Source: Diadophis punctatus similis
Lineage: Eukaryota > Chordata > Lepidosauria > Squamata > Dipsadidae
Direction: 5' to 3'
Assembly: GCA_023053685.1 (NCBI GenBank)
Contig: JALIGW010000001.1
Location: forward strand, 54,309,359 to 54,373,358
Length of the DNA: 64,000 nucleotides
Position 1 is the first letter of the stretch. Every line of letters begins with the position of its first letter. This document shows positions 10,277 through 20,396 of the stretch, piece by piece. The notes beneath the pieces are model-generated. The model ran no database searches, was not told where the DNA came from, and saw only the letters and a program-made list of their open reading frames with translations. Both the position numbers and the translations under genes were made by a program.

Positions 10277-10450
10277 CTTGGCAAATGGGCAGATTATCCC
10301 ATGTTCCATCATCTTGACATACTGATACCAGGTTGTCTAAATCAGAGAAATGGATCTGGAATCCTTCATGACAGCTGATTATTAATTTATCTCCTGTTCT
10401 GTATGTCTTGTTCTGAATTTCTGCATCTTCAACAGCTGGAGCAAGGCAAT
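10277..10450 (-). CDS. SUSD4: SUSD4 third coding exon (sushi domain 2)
   Basis: This 174-base exon is too short for simple ORF searches but reads cleanly on the minus strand: 2 + 171 + 1 bases, the same phase as the preceding exons. It encodes a full sushi module with Cys in DCLAP, ISCHEG, SVCQDD and PICQ and Trp in DDGTWDN. Segments such as [12 protein letters not shown] and [10 protein letters not shown] are near-identical to remembered vertebrate SUSD4 sushi 2. The acceptor is AAGCTACAG|AT, completing Asp with the G left by exon 2. The donor is CAAG|GTTTAG, which has the invariant GT but a weak +3 to +6 consensus. The next exon (sushi 3) was not found further left, so it should lie outside the window. 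Confidence 0.93.
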
Positions 10451-10676
10451 CTGTAGCTTCATAAAAAAATGTTGTATTATCATCTTAAATTTGAAAATGT
10501 TGGCTAATGTAATGCAAAAAGTTTTATATGTATACAGGTAGTCCTTGACTTACAACAGTTCATTTAGTGACCAAAGTTACAACGGCACTAAAAGTGAATT
10601 TATAACCATCTTTCACACTTACGACCTACCCATGGTCATGTGAGCAAAATTTAGACTCTTGGTAACTTGATTCATA

Positions 10677-10882
10677 CCCTGTTTCCCCCAAAATCATACT
10701 GAGTCCCCAGGGAGTAGGGCGGTATATAAGAGCACTAAATAAAATAAATAAATAAATAAATAAAAATAAGACATCCCGATAATAAGCCTAATCAGACTTT
10801 TGAGTGCATGGCAATAAGGCCAAACGCTTATTTCAGGGTTCAAAAAAATATAACACAGGGTCTTATTTTCGGGGAAACACGG
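10677..10882. mobile_element. TA-flanked MITE, CCCTGTTTCCCC family, nested
   Basis: Inverted ends CCCTGTTTCCCCCAAAAT and TTTTCGGGGAAACACGG, flanked by TA on both sides. It carries its own insertion, a LINE tail at about 10699-10766. Confidence 0.75.
10699..10766 (+). mobile_element. LINE 3' tail nested in a MITE
   Basis: GAGTCCCCAGGGAGTAGGGC, GGTATATAAGAGC and a run of AAAT, a minimal CR1/L2-clade 3' end. It interrupts the CCCAAAAT / AATAAGACATC sequence of the host MITE. Confidence 0.65.
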
Positions 10883-11691
10883 TATTTATGATGGTTGCAG
10901 TGTCCCGGGGTCACGTGAACAGTTTTTGCAACCTTCTAACAAGCAAAGCCAATGGGGAAGGCAGATTTACTTAATTACCATGTTACCAACTTAACAACTG
11001 TGGTGATTCACTTATCAACTGTGTCTAGAAAGGTCATAAAATGGGGCAAAACTCACTTAACAAATGTGTCACTTAATAACATAAATTTTGGTCTCAATTG
11101 TGATAATAAGTTGAGGACTACCTGCAATTTTCCACACTATGCTTCATTTCCTACATTATGTTAGGAAATTTGCATTTTTTAAAAAGTGATTTATTATTTG
11201 GCCATCAATACTGTATCAGGATCAGTATACAACTATACCAGTATACATTTATTATTATTGTCCATTTCTTTTCCACCCATAAGGAATTGATTAAAACATT
11301 TTACAAAAGAAAGAAAGAAAGAAACAAAACTTGACATATATACATGCTTATAACAATGGAAAAGGAGCAAACAAAAAACATGAGCATTAATAAACAAATA
11401 AATGAAATTGAGCCATATGTAAAACTGACAATCAATTACTGTAAAGATCAGCTTATTTAATTGCTGGCAAAAAGATACAAATAAAGAGGAAGCTGACCCA
11501 TCTCCACTTGTAGGATTCTGCCAGAAGACACAGTTGTTCTTAAACAGCAGTAAAGTTCAGATGAGAGGAAATTACTGCTAAATTAATTCAGGGTTTTAAG
11601 CTAGTAACCAGTACATTAAATTAAACTATGCATACAGCCAATGTGGTAGCCAGTAAATTACCTATAATAATGAAATCATATACAATATACC

Positions 11692-11955
11692 CAGGGGTAG
11701 GTTCCTACCAGTGCGGTCTTCTCTATGGCACCGCTAGCAGCCGGCGGAGTGCGAAACGGCTCCGGTGCCGTCCTCGCCGATCCGTGTGGGCACCATCTTT
11801 TTTCATGAATTTTTTGGCTTTTTTTGCTTCTTGCGCATGTTTCTTGTGATTTTGTGAGGGGACGCATGCTCACGCAACATTTTGGCAAGATTTTGCTTCT
11901 GCGCAAGCAAAACGGCCACACACACTCAGAAGCCCTACGGGGGCCGGAAATGGCC
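11692..11955. mobile_element. hAT-like MITE fragment (CAGGGGTAGG end)
   Basis: Begins CAGGGGTAGGTTCCTACC, a hAT-type terminus, and continues GC-rich (CCGGCGGAGTGCG..TGCGCATG). The other end is missing, replaced by part of a CAGGTAG-family MITE. Confidence 0.5.
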
Positions 11956-12060
11956 ATTTGCAAACAGCCACAAGTGATTTGCTTCATGATTGTAGCCTGA
12001 ATTGATGTCTTAAGTTAGAGATGGTCACATGACATTTCATTTTCTGACCGCCTTGCTTAG
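11956..12060. mobile_element. CAGGTAG-family MITE fragment
   Basis: CCACAAGTGATTTGCTTCAT..TGAATTGATG..TTTTCTGACC is the inverse of 6790-6900. Confidence 0.6.
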
Positions 12061-12189
12061 TGATGGGGGGCTTGGAACAAATGGGAGCCACTGGGTGAGG
12101 GAGCGGCTGCCTCTGTTGTCCCCGAGCAGACTCGGCCCGGGTGTGTGGGGCATGTCCCCCCTTTCCCTGGAAAGTAGTTGGGGGAGCTT

Positions 12190-12277
12190 ATGGGGGGGGG
12201 CTTATTTCAGTGCATGCCCTGAAAAGCCCTGTTGGGCTTAATATCAGGACATGTCGTATTTTCGGGGAAACACGGTA
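12190..12277. mobile_element. CCCTGTTTCCCC-family MITE, truncated copy
   Basis: GGGCTTATTTCAGTGCATGC and TTTTCGGGGAAACACGGTA match one half of the 13207-13326 element. Confidence 0.6.
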
Positions 12278-13206
12278 TGTATATTTGTGTACATTTGCCA
12301 AATGACAGCTGCATGCATGTTGTATTGTAAACAGAACATTCATAATCTCAAGACTGATGAATGTGAGGTAGTAACAGCAAGCAAAATGATAGGTGAATCA
12401 TTTTTAAAACCCAGGAAATAATACATTTAAAGAACTAATTCAGTCTGCAAGTATGGGAGAGTGTGTTTTTAAACTCTAGCTAAAGATACTATTTTGCCCC
12501 AGTCAGATTTGTATTCATAATTGTACATTACCATTTCTAGGCCTCCTGCTTGAAGAAACCAGAAAGCAAACTTTTCGTTTATAGGCTTGCCCAGAATTTG
12601 TGCCATGATGTGGTTAGAGATTATGCAATATATCTAGAATAATGATTTGCTAAAAGTATTTCACATATTACAAATGTTCACGTTACAACTTTGGAGCATT
12701 GAGGAACGATGGCATGATGAACTTCATTACCTCTTTATCCTTGTCAGAAAAAAAGCATTCACTAAACTCCCCCCTTTCTGCCTTCCTGAAAGATCCTTTA
12801 GATCCTCTTTTTACAGCACTTGTATCCACATGGTGTAGGAAACACAGAAACAGTGGCTCATATACAAGTCTCTGTGCTGTAGAGATTCTTTTCAAAAAAA
12901 CCCACTTTTAGCTGCTATACCAGACAGGCCTGAAAATTGTTGTGTGATCTCACTGCCACTTTCCAGAAAGGATATTGGCCACTGCCAAATTCTGTCAATG
13001 GGTCAGCAGAATTCACCAGACAATGCTTATGTTGGTAAAAATAAGGATTCATATCTTATGTTTTTCTTAAAAATCAATGTTTGCTTTGATCAATTATTTC
13101 AATAGTAAATTTGATTTGATAGAAACAGCAATTGATTATAAAAGCTAAAATATAATAAAAAACAATAAACGTAACTAAATGCTTCCTGAAAGTGCAACTT
13201 TTCATA

Positions 13207-13326
13207 CCCTGTTTCCCCCAAAATAAGACATCCCCTGATAATAAGCCCAATCGGCCAATAAGGCCAAGCGCTTATTTCAGGGTTGAAAAAAATATAAGAC
13301 AGGGTCTTATTTTCGGGGAAACATGG
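13207..13326. mobile_element. CCCTGTTTCCCC-family MITE, complete
   Basis: 120 bp between TA dinucleotides. Ends are CCCTGTTTCCCCCAAAATAA and TTATTTTCGGGGAAACATGG. Confidence 0.8.
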
Positions 13327-13371
13327 TACCATTTAAGAATGAATTTTATCTATTGTAGATCACACCAAATT

Positions 13372-13511
<140 letters not shown>

Positions 13512-13876
13512 TGGGATTAAAACCTGTAAACCATATGCTGCTTCAAATAGAAGACCTAAAGCAATGCTCTTAATGATGATGAGAACAAGTGGAACAAGTG
13601 GAAAAATTGCTATTTAAGAGGTCGATTTTTAAAGTATTCAGGCCCCAAGCCATGTGATCCTTTCAAAACCAAATAGCAGAAATTTGTATTAAGCTGGTAA
13701 CAAATTTAGTGTAAGTAAACTAAAATAGATATAATGTGGTCATCCAGTCTTTTGCATCAAATATCAGATTCTTCTCAAGAGAAATCTCATATAAAGTGAG
13801 ATGCATCAAATCTGGAAGGAGCTATTTAAAATTGAGTAACTGTGCAAGGTGTGCCTTTGTCAGAATGGCAGCAAAT

Positions 13877-14035
13877 CAGTAATGGGTTCTAAAACCCATT
13901 ACTACCGGTTCATGTGCGCGCTCGTGTGATGCTTCTGCGCATGCGCAGAAGTCTCCTGGGTGGGTGGGCGGAGCCTCCCGCTGCCGCCGCTACCGGTTCA
14001 AAGAACCGGGCCGAACCGGGAGCAACCCACCGCTG
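13877..14035. mobile_element. hAT-type MITE with 8-bp target duplication
   Basis: Begins CAGTAATGGGTTCT, ends GAGCAACCCACCGCTG. Flanked by exact CAGCAAAT repeats (13869-13876, 14036-14043). The core is GC-rich (TGCGCATGCGCAGAAG, CCGGTTC). Confidence 0.85.
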
Positions 14036-14930
14036 CAGCAAATAAAAACCAGGTGAAGGTGGCAAAGAGAAAGAATACCAGAACAGAGCAACCTGAACTA
14101 CTGTACAAATCTGCTATTTTAGAAATGTGACTCCTCAAAATAAATTGACTTAGACAACTCACTTACAAATGGTATTTTCATTTTATGCTTATATACTTCT
14201 GTCTCTGAGATCAGATAAAGTGAATGAAAGAGCTTGTATCATCTTAATGATTATTAAGATGATACAATATAATACAATAATATTATCATCTTAATGATAT
14301 TATTAATATCAGAGCCTGAATTCCCCAAAACTTCACCCAGCAATTTCATGCAGATGATAAATATAGGGAAGTGTGGAACATTTTATTGATTAAGAGAATA
14401 TAGTCCCTCCCCCACTTCCCACCTAAGTAACCTTGTCTGTCAAGAATGAAAGAAATAACTTACACAATGCCACTGCCCATCCCTCCAGCGATACAGCACT
14501 GTTGAATGTACAGAATACAACTGAAATATTTAGCAAAATCAGAAGGTTCCCACTCTTTCAGCTATTTCCAAAGACAAGTTATACACGATAAGCTTCAAGG
14601 CAATTTCTCTGTTAAATCCAGAGAAGAAAAGAATCTAGTTTTATTCTACATCTTCAACAAATTATTTACTCTTTTTCTCCTTTGCTAAAAAGATTATTTT
14701 TTCCTTTGCTAAAAAGATGAAAAATGTGTGTAGTTCAGCCTGCTTTTAAACAACTGTTTGCTAAAGAATGACCCAGTACATTATCATTATGGTTAAATGA
14801 TGGTCCATTTCCTGGCAAGGCTGAGCTATATGGACTGATGACCATATATATATTACAGATAAAATTGTGATAGACTCTTGAGGAGAAAGAATTCAAAATG
14901 GAAATGCAAAAAAATGAAGAAGCTTATGGC

Positions 14931-15334
14931 TGTCGTGCCAAGGCTCGACACATGCACCTTTGTGGGAGGGAGAGACACTGGACCAGGGGATCGATGGTTG
15001 CCAACACAACAAACTCTTATCAGCAGTTCACATCCTGCTACATGAGACGCCGAGAAAGCCAAACACAGTAAAGCTGCAACCGGAAAGAGACAATCTAAGC
15101 AATGACCAGCTGAGAGGGGAGGGCTTCATAGTACCGGATGGTGGTTTGGGGGGAGGGAATGGTGAGGATTTGCATAAATAGCACTGAGAGGAGGATGGTC
15201 TCAGAGCTGACTTTGACCTGAATGGGTTCGGCATGGTCTGAGTTCTTATCTGTAGTGTGATTAAAAGCTGAAGTTCTTACTTTTGAAAGTGTCTTGAAGT
15301 CATTAATGCACAGGTTTGACTAGCCAGTCCGACA
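14931..15334 (+). mobile_element. Solo LTR with 5-bp target duplication ATGGC
   Basis: 404 bp starting TGTCGTGCCA and ending CAGTCCGACA, so the ends form a TGTCG/CGACA inverted repeat. Exact ATGGC repeats flank it (14926-14930, 15335-15339). ATAAATA near 15174 and ATTAAA at 15260 suit a promoter and polyadenylation signal on the plus strand. No internal retroviral sequence remains, so it arose by LTR-LTR recombination. Gypsy or ERV origin cannot be told apart here. Confidence 0.85.
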
Positions 15335-15339
15335 ATGGC

Positions 15340-16086
15340 ACCCATTTTAGAAATAATCTTGCAGAATTTTTGTGAAAATTTCACATATAAAATATGCTTA
15401 ATAATTTTATTAAAATATGTAAAATATATAATTTGCTTATGTGATGAACAGATAATGCTTATTCTCATTTTATATGGTTGATGACAAAAAGTTTTGTACA
15501 TGATATATTTAGGTTCACCTTTACAACTAAAATATCACACAATACAGATGAAGTAGTATTTTTCTAAATCAATTTGTATCTGGTAGGATAAAGCACATTC
15601 AGTCAGAATATGATTTATGACAATAGCAAATTCATTCCTTTTTAGGGTACCCTCATACCTCAAAGACATGCTGAACTGGTAATAATGCTCACAACTCTAC
15701 TCATAGACCAAGGCCTGAACTTCCTTAAACTACTGCAATACTCTGAAAAACAATTCATCAGCAGAACTTATCCTGAACATTTTCAACAGAGTTTTTTCTA
15801 CGTGCAAATAAGCAGTCTTTCTTTTCTATAGTTTTAATCATAGCAACATCACTAATATTAATACAGAAATTTAATACAGAACACAATGTTTAATACATGT
15901 TGAAAATTTCATTTGTACTTAGACTGACATGGATAATATATTGATAATTTCCTTGTCTAACACTGCTCCTCTCAAAGATTCCATAATAAAAAATGCATGT
16001 AAGAAATAATTGCACAGAAAACACCACCAATAGATGCGTTCCTAATATAGAAATAATAGTTTTAAAACAATTGTATGTGCCATTCC
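15340..16086. other. No recognised feature
   Basis: AT-rich intronic DNA between the solo LTR and the DIRS element. Confidence 0.5.
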
Positions 16087-16098
16087 TTCTCCATTGGA

Positions 16099-16214
16099 GG
16101 TTGAAGCCAGCATTCAGTGAGGGTTGTCCACAGCCAATCACATCAAGGGCTGAGTCTGTCAATCAAAACTGAGCCTCTGTCCTCCTCCTCCTTGGATATT
16201 GGCCCTGTTTAGAC
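16099..16214 (+). repeat. DIRS left inverted terminal repeat
   Basis: GGTTGAAGCCAGCATTCAGT..GTTTAGAC. Pairs with 21781-21896 at 114 of 116 positions. Confidence 0.9.
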
Positions 16215-16801
16215 TCAGCCCTTCAAAAAGGCTAGACGTGGAATTTTATCTCTCTGAATTCTGGCTTCAAACTGTAAGTTTTGCATCAAAAAAATAAATA
16301 AATAAAATTATATCAAAGAAAAAAGGAATTCTTGTTTTTTTTTTAAAAAAAAAAGAAGAGTAAGGGAGCCTCAGCTTCTAGGCCTTATTGGCTTTTGTCC
16401 CCAGGCTTAGCAAAGGCCACTTGTGGCCGCTAAAGCCTCAGCTCCACTTTTATCCCTGTGTAACACGGGAAGCGATTTAGCGAACGGAGCATTGTACAGC
16501 GGCTCAGGTGCTTGCATCCCCGCGGTGTACTGGAGGGACAGATCACCCGGAGTCCTATCTCACCGGAGATTGGGAAAGGGTGTCGGAGAGAGGGGGCGAT
16601 CCATTATTCCCCCCTATTCTCTTCTCGGCCGGCTGGTTTTTTAGTAAGGAACAGGCAGCGCGGCTCAGAGCTCCCAACCGAGCAGGAAAATTCAAACGGC
16701 AGTTTTCCCGCGCTTTCCGGCTCCGTCGAGGCACCCGCCATTTTGTTTTTTGCTCACGGCACCAGGAGCGCGTGCGCAGCCTCCAATTTTGCAGAATCAC
16801 G

Positions 16802-18508
16802 ATGGCGGACACAAGAGCTCCAGCGAAGGTGGCAAAGAAGAACCAGAAGCCGCAAAAGGCCCCTGATTCTGGGGAAGAGATTCTCCCAGCCCCCACAGAG
16901 GCAGGACAAGCTAAATCAGCCCCCACCTCCAAAGCGGTCGAGCGGGATGAGCGCCGGCACGATCGGGCGCTGCAACGCATGGCAGACAAGGCAGAGAAGC
17001 AGGTAGAGGCCATGGCTCCCCCGCAACACCAATTAGTGGTGCAGGCCCAAATTCACAGCCTGGATTCCCCGGCTCCTGGGCTCCTGAACCCTGATGTGTG
17101 GGGGGAAGGAGGCCTGGTCACCTCGGTCCAGGGAGGCTCCCAGGATGTAGCAGCAGCCTTTGGCCCAGATTGCCCTGTGGCCTCTGCTCCCACTATTGAC
17201 TGGGCCCAAGCAGCTAGACCTCCTGCAAGTGTGGCCTCCAGCTCCATGACCTCACAAGCAGGCCCCTCTCAGCAGCCTGAGCAGCCAAGCTGGCAAATGC
17301 TAATTGCCACAACTGTGCAGCAATGCTTAGCTGGTTTTCAGCAAATGCAGGCCTCTGCTCAACCTGTCTCATCCAGGCCTTCCAGTCGAGCGCAGTCTCA
17401 GCCCCTTAGCGGGGCAGCTATGGCTGAGGATTCCTCTGATGCTTCCAGCGAAGACATCAGACCCACAACCTTGGAAGAAGGCGAGTGTGATCCCACTGCA
17501 CTGTCAGAGGACGAAGGCCTCTTACCCGAACAACCCACTTCAGTGGGTCTTTTCCCACCGGCATTGTTCAAGTCGTTGCTTCACAAAGCCAGAAATGTGG
17601 CTGGATTGCCTTCTGCTCCTGCACCAACCGATTCTACACCTTCCACCTCCAAGGTTCCAGTCTTCGAGGAACAGGTGACGGAGCTAGATGTCATCCCTGC
17701 TCCAAAGATTTTTTTGGACAACGTTCAGCGACAATTCGCGGCCCCGACCTCGGGCCCTATGCCATCCGCACAGGACAAGAGGTTTTTCAACACAGCGGCT
17801 GAACTGATGGCTCTACTTTCTCCTCCATCGGTGGACGTCCCAGTAGCAGCTCTACACTCTCCAAATCCCATACCGGGAGAAGCAGAGGAGCTCCTCAAAC
17901 CGGATGATCGACGGCTGGAACAACTGTTGCTGAAGTCTCACCAGGCGTCGGCCTGGGCGGTTCGCGCCTCTTCTTCTGCATCCTTCTTTGCAAGATCGTC
18001 TCTACTGTGGTTGCGTCAATTGCAGGAGATGATTCCTTCATCAGAACTTCGTATTCATCAAGACCTCAACAAGGTCATTGCTGCAACACAATTTACTGCA
18101 GATGCTACGCTCAGAGCAGCACGTTTTTCTTCAAAATCCATCGTGGCCGCCACCGCTGGTCGCAGAGTGAACTGGCTAAAGAACTGGACCGCCGATGCAC
18201 GTCAAAAATGGCGCTTGGCATCTAAGCCGATTGCGGGTCAATCCCTTTTTGGGGAGGTTTTAGACCCACTACTGGTGGAGTCTAAGGATCGTAGGAAGGT
18301 CCTTCCCACTTATAACAAAAAAGGGTCTTCCCGTCAAAGCCCCTATCCTAGACGGCCCTTTCGATCGGCTGACCAGGGTTCCAGTCTGCCCCGAACCCCA
18401 GGTCAGTATGGCCAGAGGTCCTACTATCAGGATAGATCGGCCAGGGGTAGACCTTACAAACGTCCCTATAAGGGATGGGGAAACAAGTTTTCCAGACGGG
18501 GCAAATGA
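16802..18508 (+). CDS. DIRS ORF1, Gag-like protein
   Basis: I choose the ATG at 16802 (MADTRAPAKVAKK, context CACGATGG), giving 568 codons. The frame is open further upstream but that region looks like leader. The protein is Ala/Pro/Ser/Gln-rich in its first half. The second half has a conserved-looking block (LDNVQRQFAAPTSGP..DKRFFNTAAELMALLSPPSVDVP..) and a basic Arg-rich tail (SARGRPYKRPYKGWGNKFSRRGK) suited to nucleic-acid binding. I see no CCHC zinc knuckle. Its last 101 bases overlap ORF2 in another frame. The role as structural Gag is inferred from position and from related DIRS elements. Confidence 0.8.
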   Translation: MADTRAPAKVAKKNQKPQKAPDSGEEILPAPTEAGQAKSAPTSKAVERDERRHDRALQRMADKAEKQVEAMAPPQHQLVVQAQIHSLDSPAPGLLNPDVWGEGGLVTSVQGGSQDVAAAFGPDCPVASAPTIDWAQAARPPASVASSSMTSQAGPSQQPEQPSWQMLIATTVQQCLAGFQQMQASAQPVSSRPSSRAQSQPLSGAAMAEDSSDASSEDIRPTTLEEGECDPTALSEDEGLLPEQPTSVGLFPPALFKSLLHKARNVAGLPSAPAPTDSTPSTSKVPVFEEQVTELDVIPAPKIFLDNVQRQFAAPTSGPMPSAQDKRFFNTAAELMALLSPPSVDVPVAALHSPNPIPGEAEELLKPDDRRLEQLLLKSHQASAWAVRASSSASFFARSSLLWLRQLQEMIPSSELRIHQDLNKVIAATQFTADATLRAARFSSKSIVAATAGRRVNWLKNWTADARQKWRLASKPIAGQSLFGEVLDPLLVESKDRRKVLPTYNKKGSSRQSPYPRRPFRSADQGSSLPRTPGQYGQRSYYQDRSARGRPYKRPYKGWGNKFSRRGK

Positions 18509-20396
18509 TTTATCTCAGGATCTTCCAATTGGGGGTAGACTAGCCAGGTTTGCTGAGACCTGGGATTTGACCACTCAGGACATTTGGGTTAGACAAACTA
18601 TATGTTTTGGGTTATCTTTAGAATTTTGGTCGCAACCCACTCCAAGTTACATTTCCTGTCCTATCTCAGGAGTCCCAGAAAAGTGCAGGCTTATGGAACA
18701 GGCCATTAACCATCTATTGGAGATTAGGGCTAATGAGCCGGTGCCCAGAGAGCAGAGGGGAGCAGGAGTATACTCCATACTCTTTCTGGTACCCAAACCT
18801 TCCGGGGACTGGCGACCTATACTAGATCTTAAAAGGTTGAACCAATTTGTAAAATATCGTAAATTTAAAATGCAGTCCCTACGTTCCATCCTCAGGGGTA
18901 TCCATAGGGCAGACTATCTAGTTTCCTTGGATCTGTCTGAAGCATATCTCCACATCCCCATAGCTCCTACAGACAGACAGTTCCTCCGTTTTTGCCTTGC
19001 TGGAAGACACTTCCAGTACCGAGCACTTCCCTTTGGTCTTTCCTCAGCCCCCCGAGTTTTTACAAAAATCTTAGCGGCATTGGAGGCTCACCTACGAGCC
19101 TTGGGGGTTCGGGTCCAGTGCTATCTGGACGATATTCTGCTCCAGGCCTCTTCTCAGTCCTTGGCGGAGCGTCATGTGCAGGTGGTGCTGGACGAACTGG
19201 ACCGACATGGGTTCTCGGTCAACTACCGTAAAAGCTGTCTGGTGCCTAGTACCTCCATTCTTCATTTGGGCTCAATCACTGATTCCCAGCAGTGCAAGGT
19301 TTTTCTCTCCCCCGAGCGACAGGACAGCATTAGGGTCATCGTAGGCAATATTTCCCGCTGTCCTGCAGTTTCTCTGGCCCTGTTGGCCACACTATTGGGG
19401 AAAATGATATCGTGCATTGACATTGTGCCTTGGGCACGATTGCACTCACGTAGATTGCAATGGTTCTTACTTCCCCTCATTCCCCCGGGTCAGTCCCCCC
19501 CGGCAGTTTGGGTTCGCTTGCCCCCCCAAGTTCGACAATCCCTAGTTTGGTGGGCATCTCCAGCCTTGGAAGAAGGCTCTTCCTTCCTCCTGCCTGATAG
19601 AATTACAGTCACCACAGATGCCAGCCTCTCAGGCTGGGGAGCTCATGTCCAGGGCCAACTGGCCCAGGGTACCTGGTCGCAGGAGGAAGCCAAATGCCCC
19701 ATAAACTTGCTAGAACTTCGCACTATCCGGTTGGCGTTAAAGAGTTTTAAGACTAGGTTAGAAGGTTCTCATGTGTTAGTTCTCACCGACAACGTCACGG
19801 CCAAAGCCCATGTTAATAGGCAAGGGGGAACTCGTTCAGCAGCCTTGTTAGAAGAGGCCTTGCTCCTGGGACTGTGGGCAGAGAAGCACCTAATTTCCAT
19901 ATCAGCGGAATATATTTCAGGGGAAGCAAACAAGCAGGCTGATTGGCTAAGCAGGAAGGAGTTAGATCAAACCGAATGGCAATTGCATCCAGGGGTATTT
20001 CAGGATATTGTTCATAGATTTGGGTTACCTTTAATTGATCTGTTTGCTACCCCACAGAATGCACAGCTCAGCCGATTCTACTCTCGCTTCCCGACGGAAG
20101 GCGCAGGAGCAGTCGACGCCCTGCGCTCACCTTGGCCCCAGGGACTCCTGTATGCCTTCCCTCCCCTTCCACTGCTATCCAGGGTCATCCAGAAAGTTTT
20201 AAAGCATTCGGCAGATGTGAGTTTGGTTGCCCCTCACTGGCCACGCAGGGTCTGGTTCGGGGATCTCCTCTTCCTGTCCCGTGGTCGTCCGTGGAGGCTG
20301 CCCCCCCTTCTGGATCTGCTCCGGCAGGGGGAAGTGGTTTATCCGGACCCGCAGTGGCTACGCTTGACCGCATGGCGGTTGAGCGGGAGGTCTTAA
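18408..20396 (+). CDS. DIRS ORF2, reverse transcriptase and RNase H
   Basis: 662 codons from the ATG at 18408. RT motifs in order: VPKPSGDWRPILDLKRLN, LVSLDLSEAYLHIPI, ALPFGLSSAPRVFTK and catalytic YLDD at about residues 239-242. RNase H follows: TTDASLSGWGAHV, LELRTIRLAL, LTDNVTAKAHVN and EANKQADWLSR. A C-terminal block (LIDLFATPQNAQLSRFYS.., YAFPPLPLL.., LVAPHWPRRVWF) is the segment that follows RNase H in DIRS elements and has been linked to a methyltransferase-like domain. I do not see clear catalytic residues for that activity. It overlaps ORF1 by 101 bases and the recombinase start by 25 bases. Confidence 0.92.
   Translation: MARGPTIRIDRPGVDLTNVPIRDGETSFPDGANDLSQDLPIGGRLARFAETWDLTTQDIWVRQTICFGLSLEFWSQPTPSYISCPISGVPEKCRLMEQAINHLLEIRANEPVPREQRGAGVYSILFLVPKPSGDWRPILDLKRLNQFVKYRKFKMQSLRSILRGIHRADYLVSLDLSEAYLHIPIAPTDRQFLRFCLAGRHFQYRALPFGLSSAPRVFTKILAALEAHLRALGVRVQCYLDDILLQASSQSLAERHVQVVLDELDRHGFSVNYRKSCLVPSTSILHLGSITDSQQCKVFLSPERQDSIRVIVGNISRCPAVSLALLATLLGKMISCIDIVPWARLHSRRLQWFLLPLIPPGQSPPAVWVRLPPQVRQSLVWWASPALEEGSSFLLPDRITVTTDASLSGWGAHVQGQLAQGTWSQEEAKCPINLLELRTIRLALKSFKTRLEGSHVLVLTDNVTAKAHVNRQGGTRSAALLEEALLLGLWAEKHLISISAEYISGEANKQADWLSRKELDQTEWQLHPGVFQDIVHRFGLPLIDLFATPQNAQLSRFYSRFPTEGAGAVDALRSPWPQGLLYAFPPLPLLSRVIQKVLKHSADVSLVAPHWPRRVWFGDLLFLSRGRPWRLPPLLDLLRQGEVVYPDPQWLRLTAWRLSGRS

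Larger units (their letters stand above)
10535..11124. mobile_element. CAGGTAG-family MITE split by nested insertions
   Basis: Starts TA|CAGGTAGTCCTTGAC and ends GAGGACTACCTG. A second MITE (10677-10882) has inserted inside it, so the original element was about 380 bp. Confidence 0.75.

Noticed and set aside
20132..20371. Upstream extension of the DIRS recombinase frame
   Set aside because: It lies within ORF2 and lacks a recognisable domain; the ATG at 20372 is better placed.
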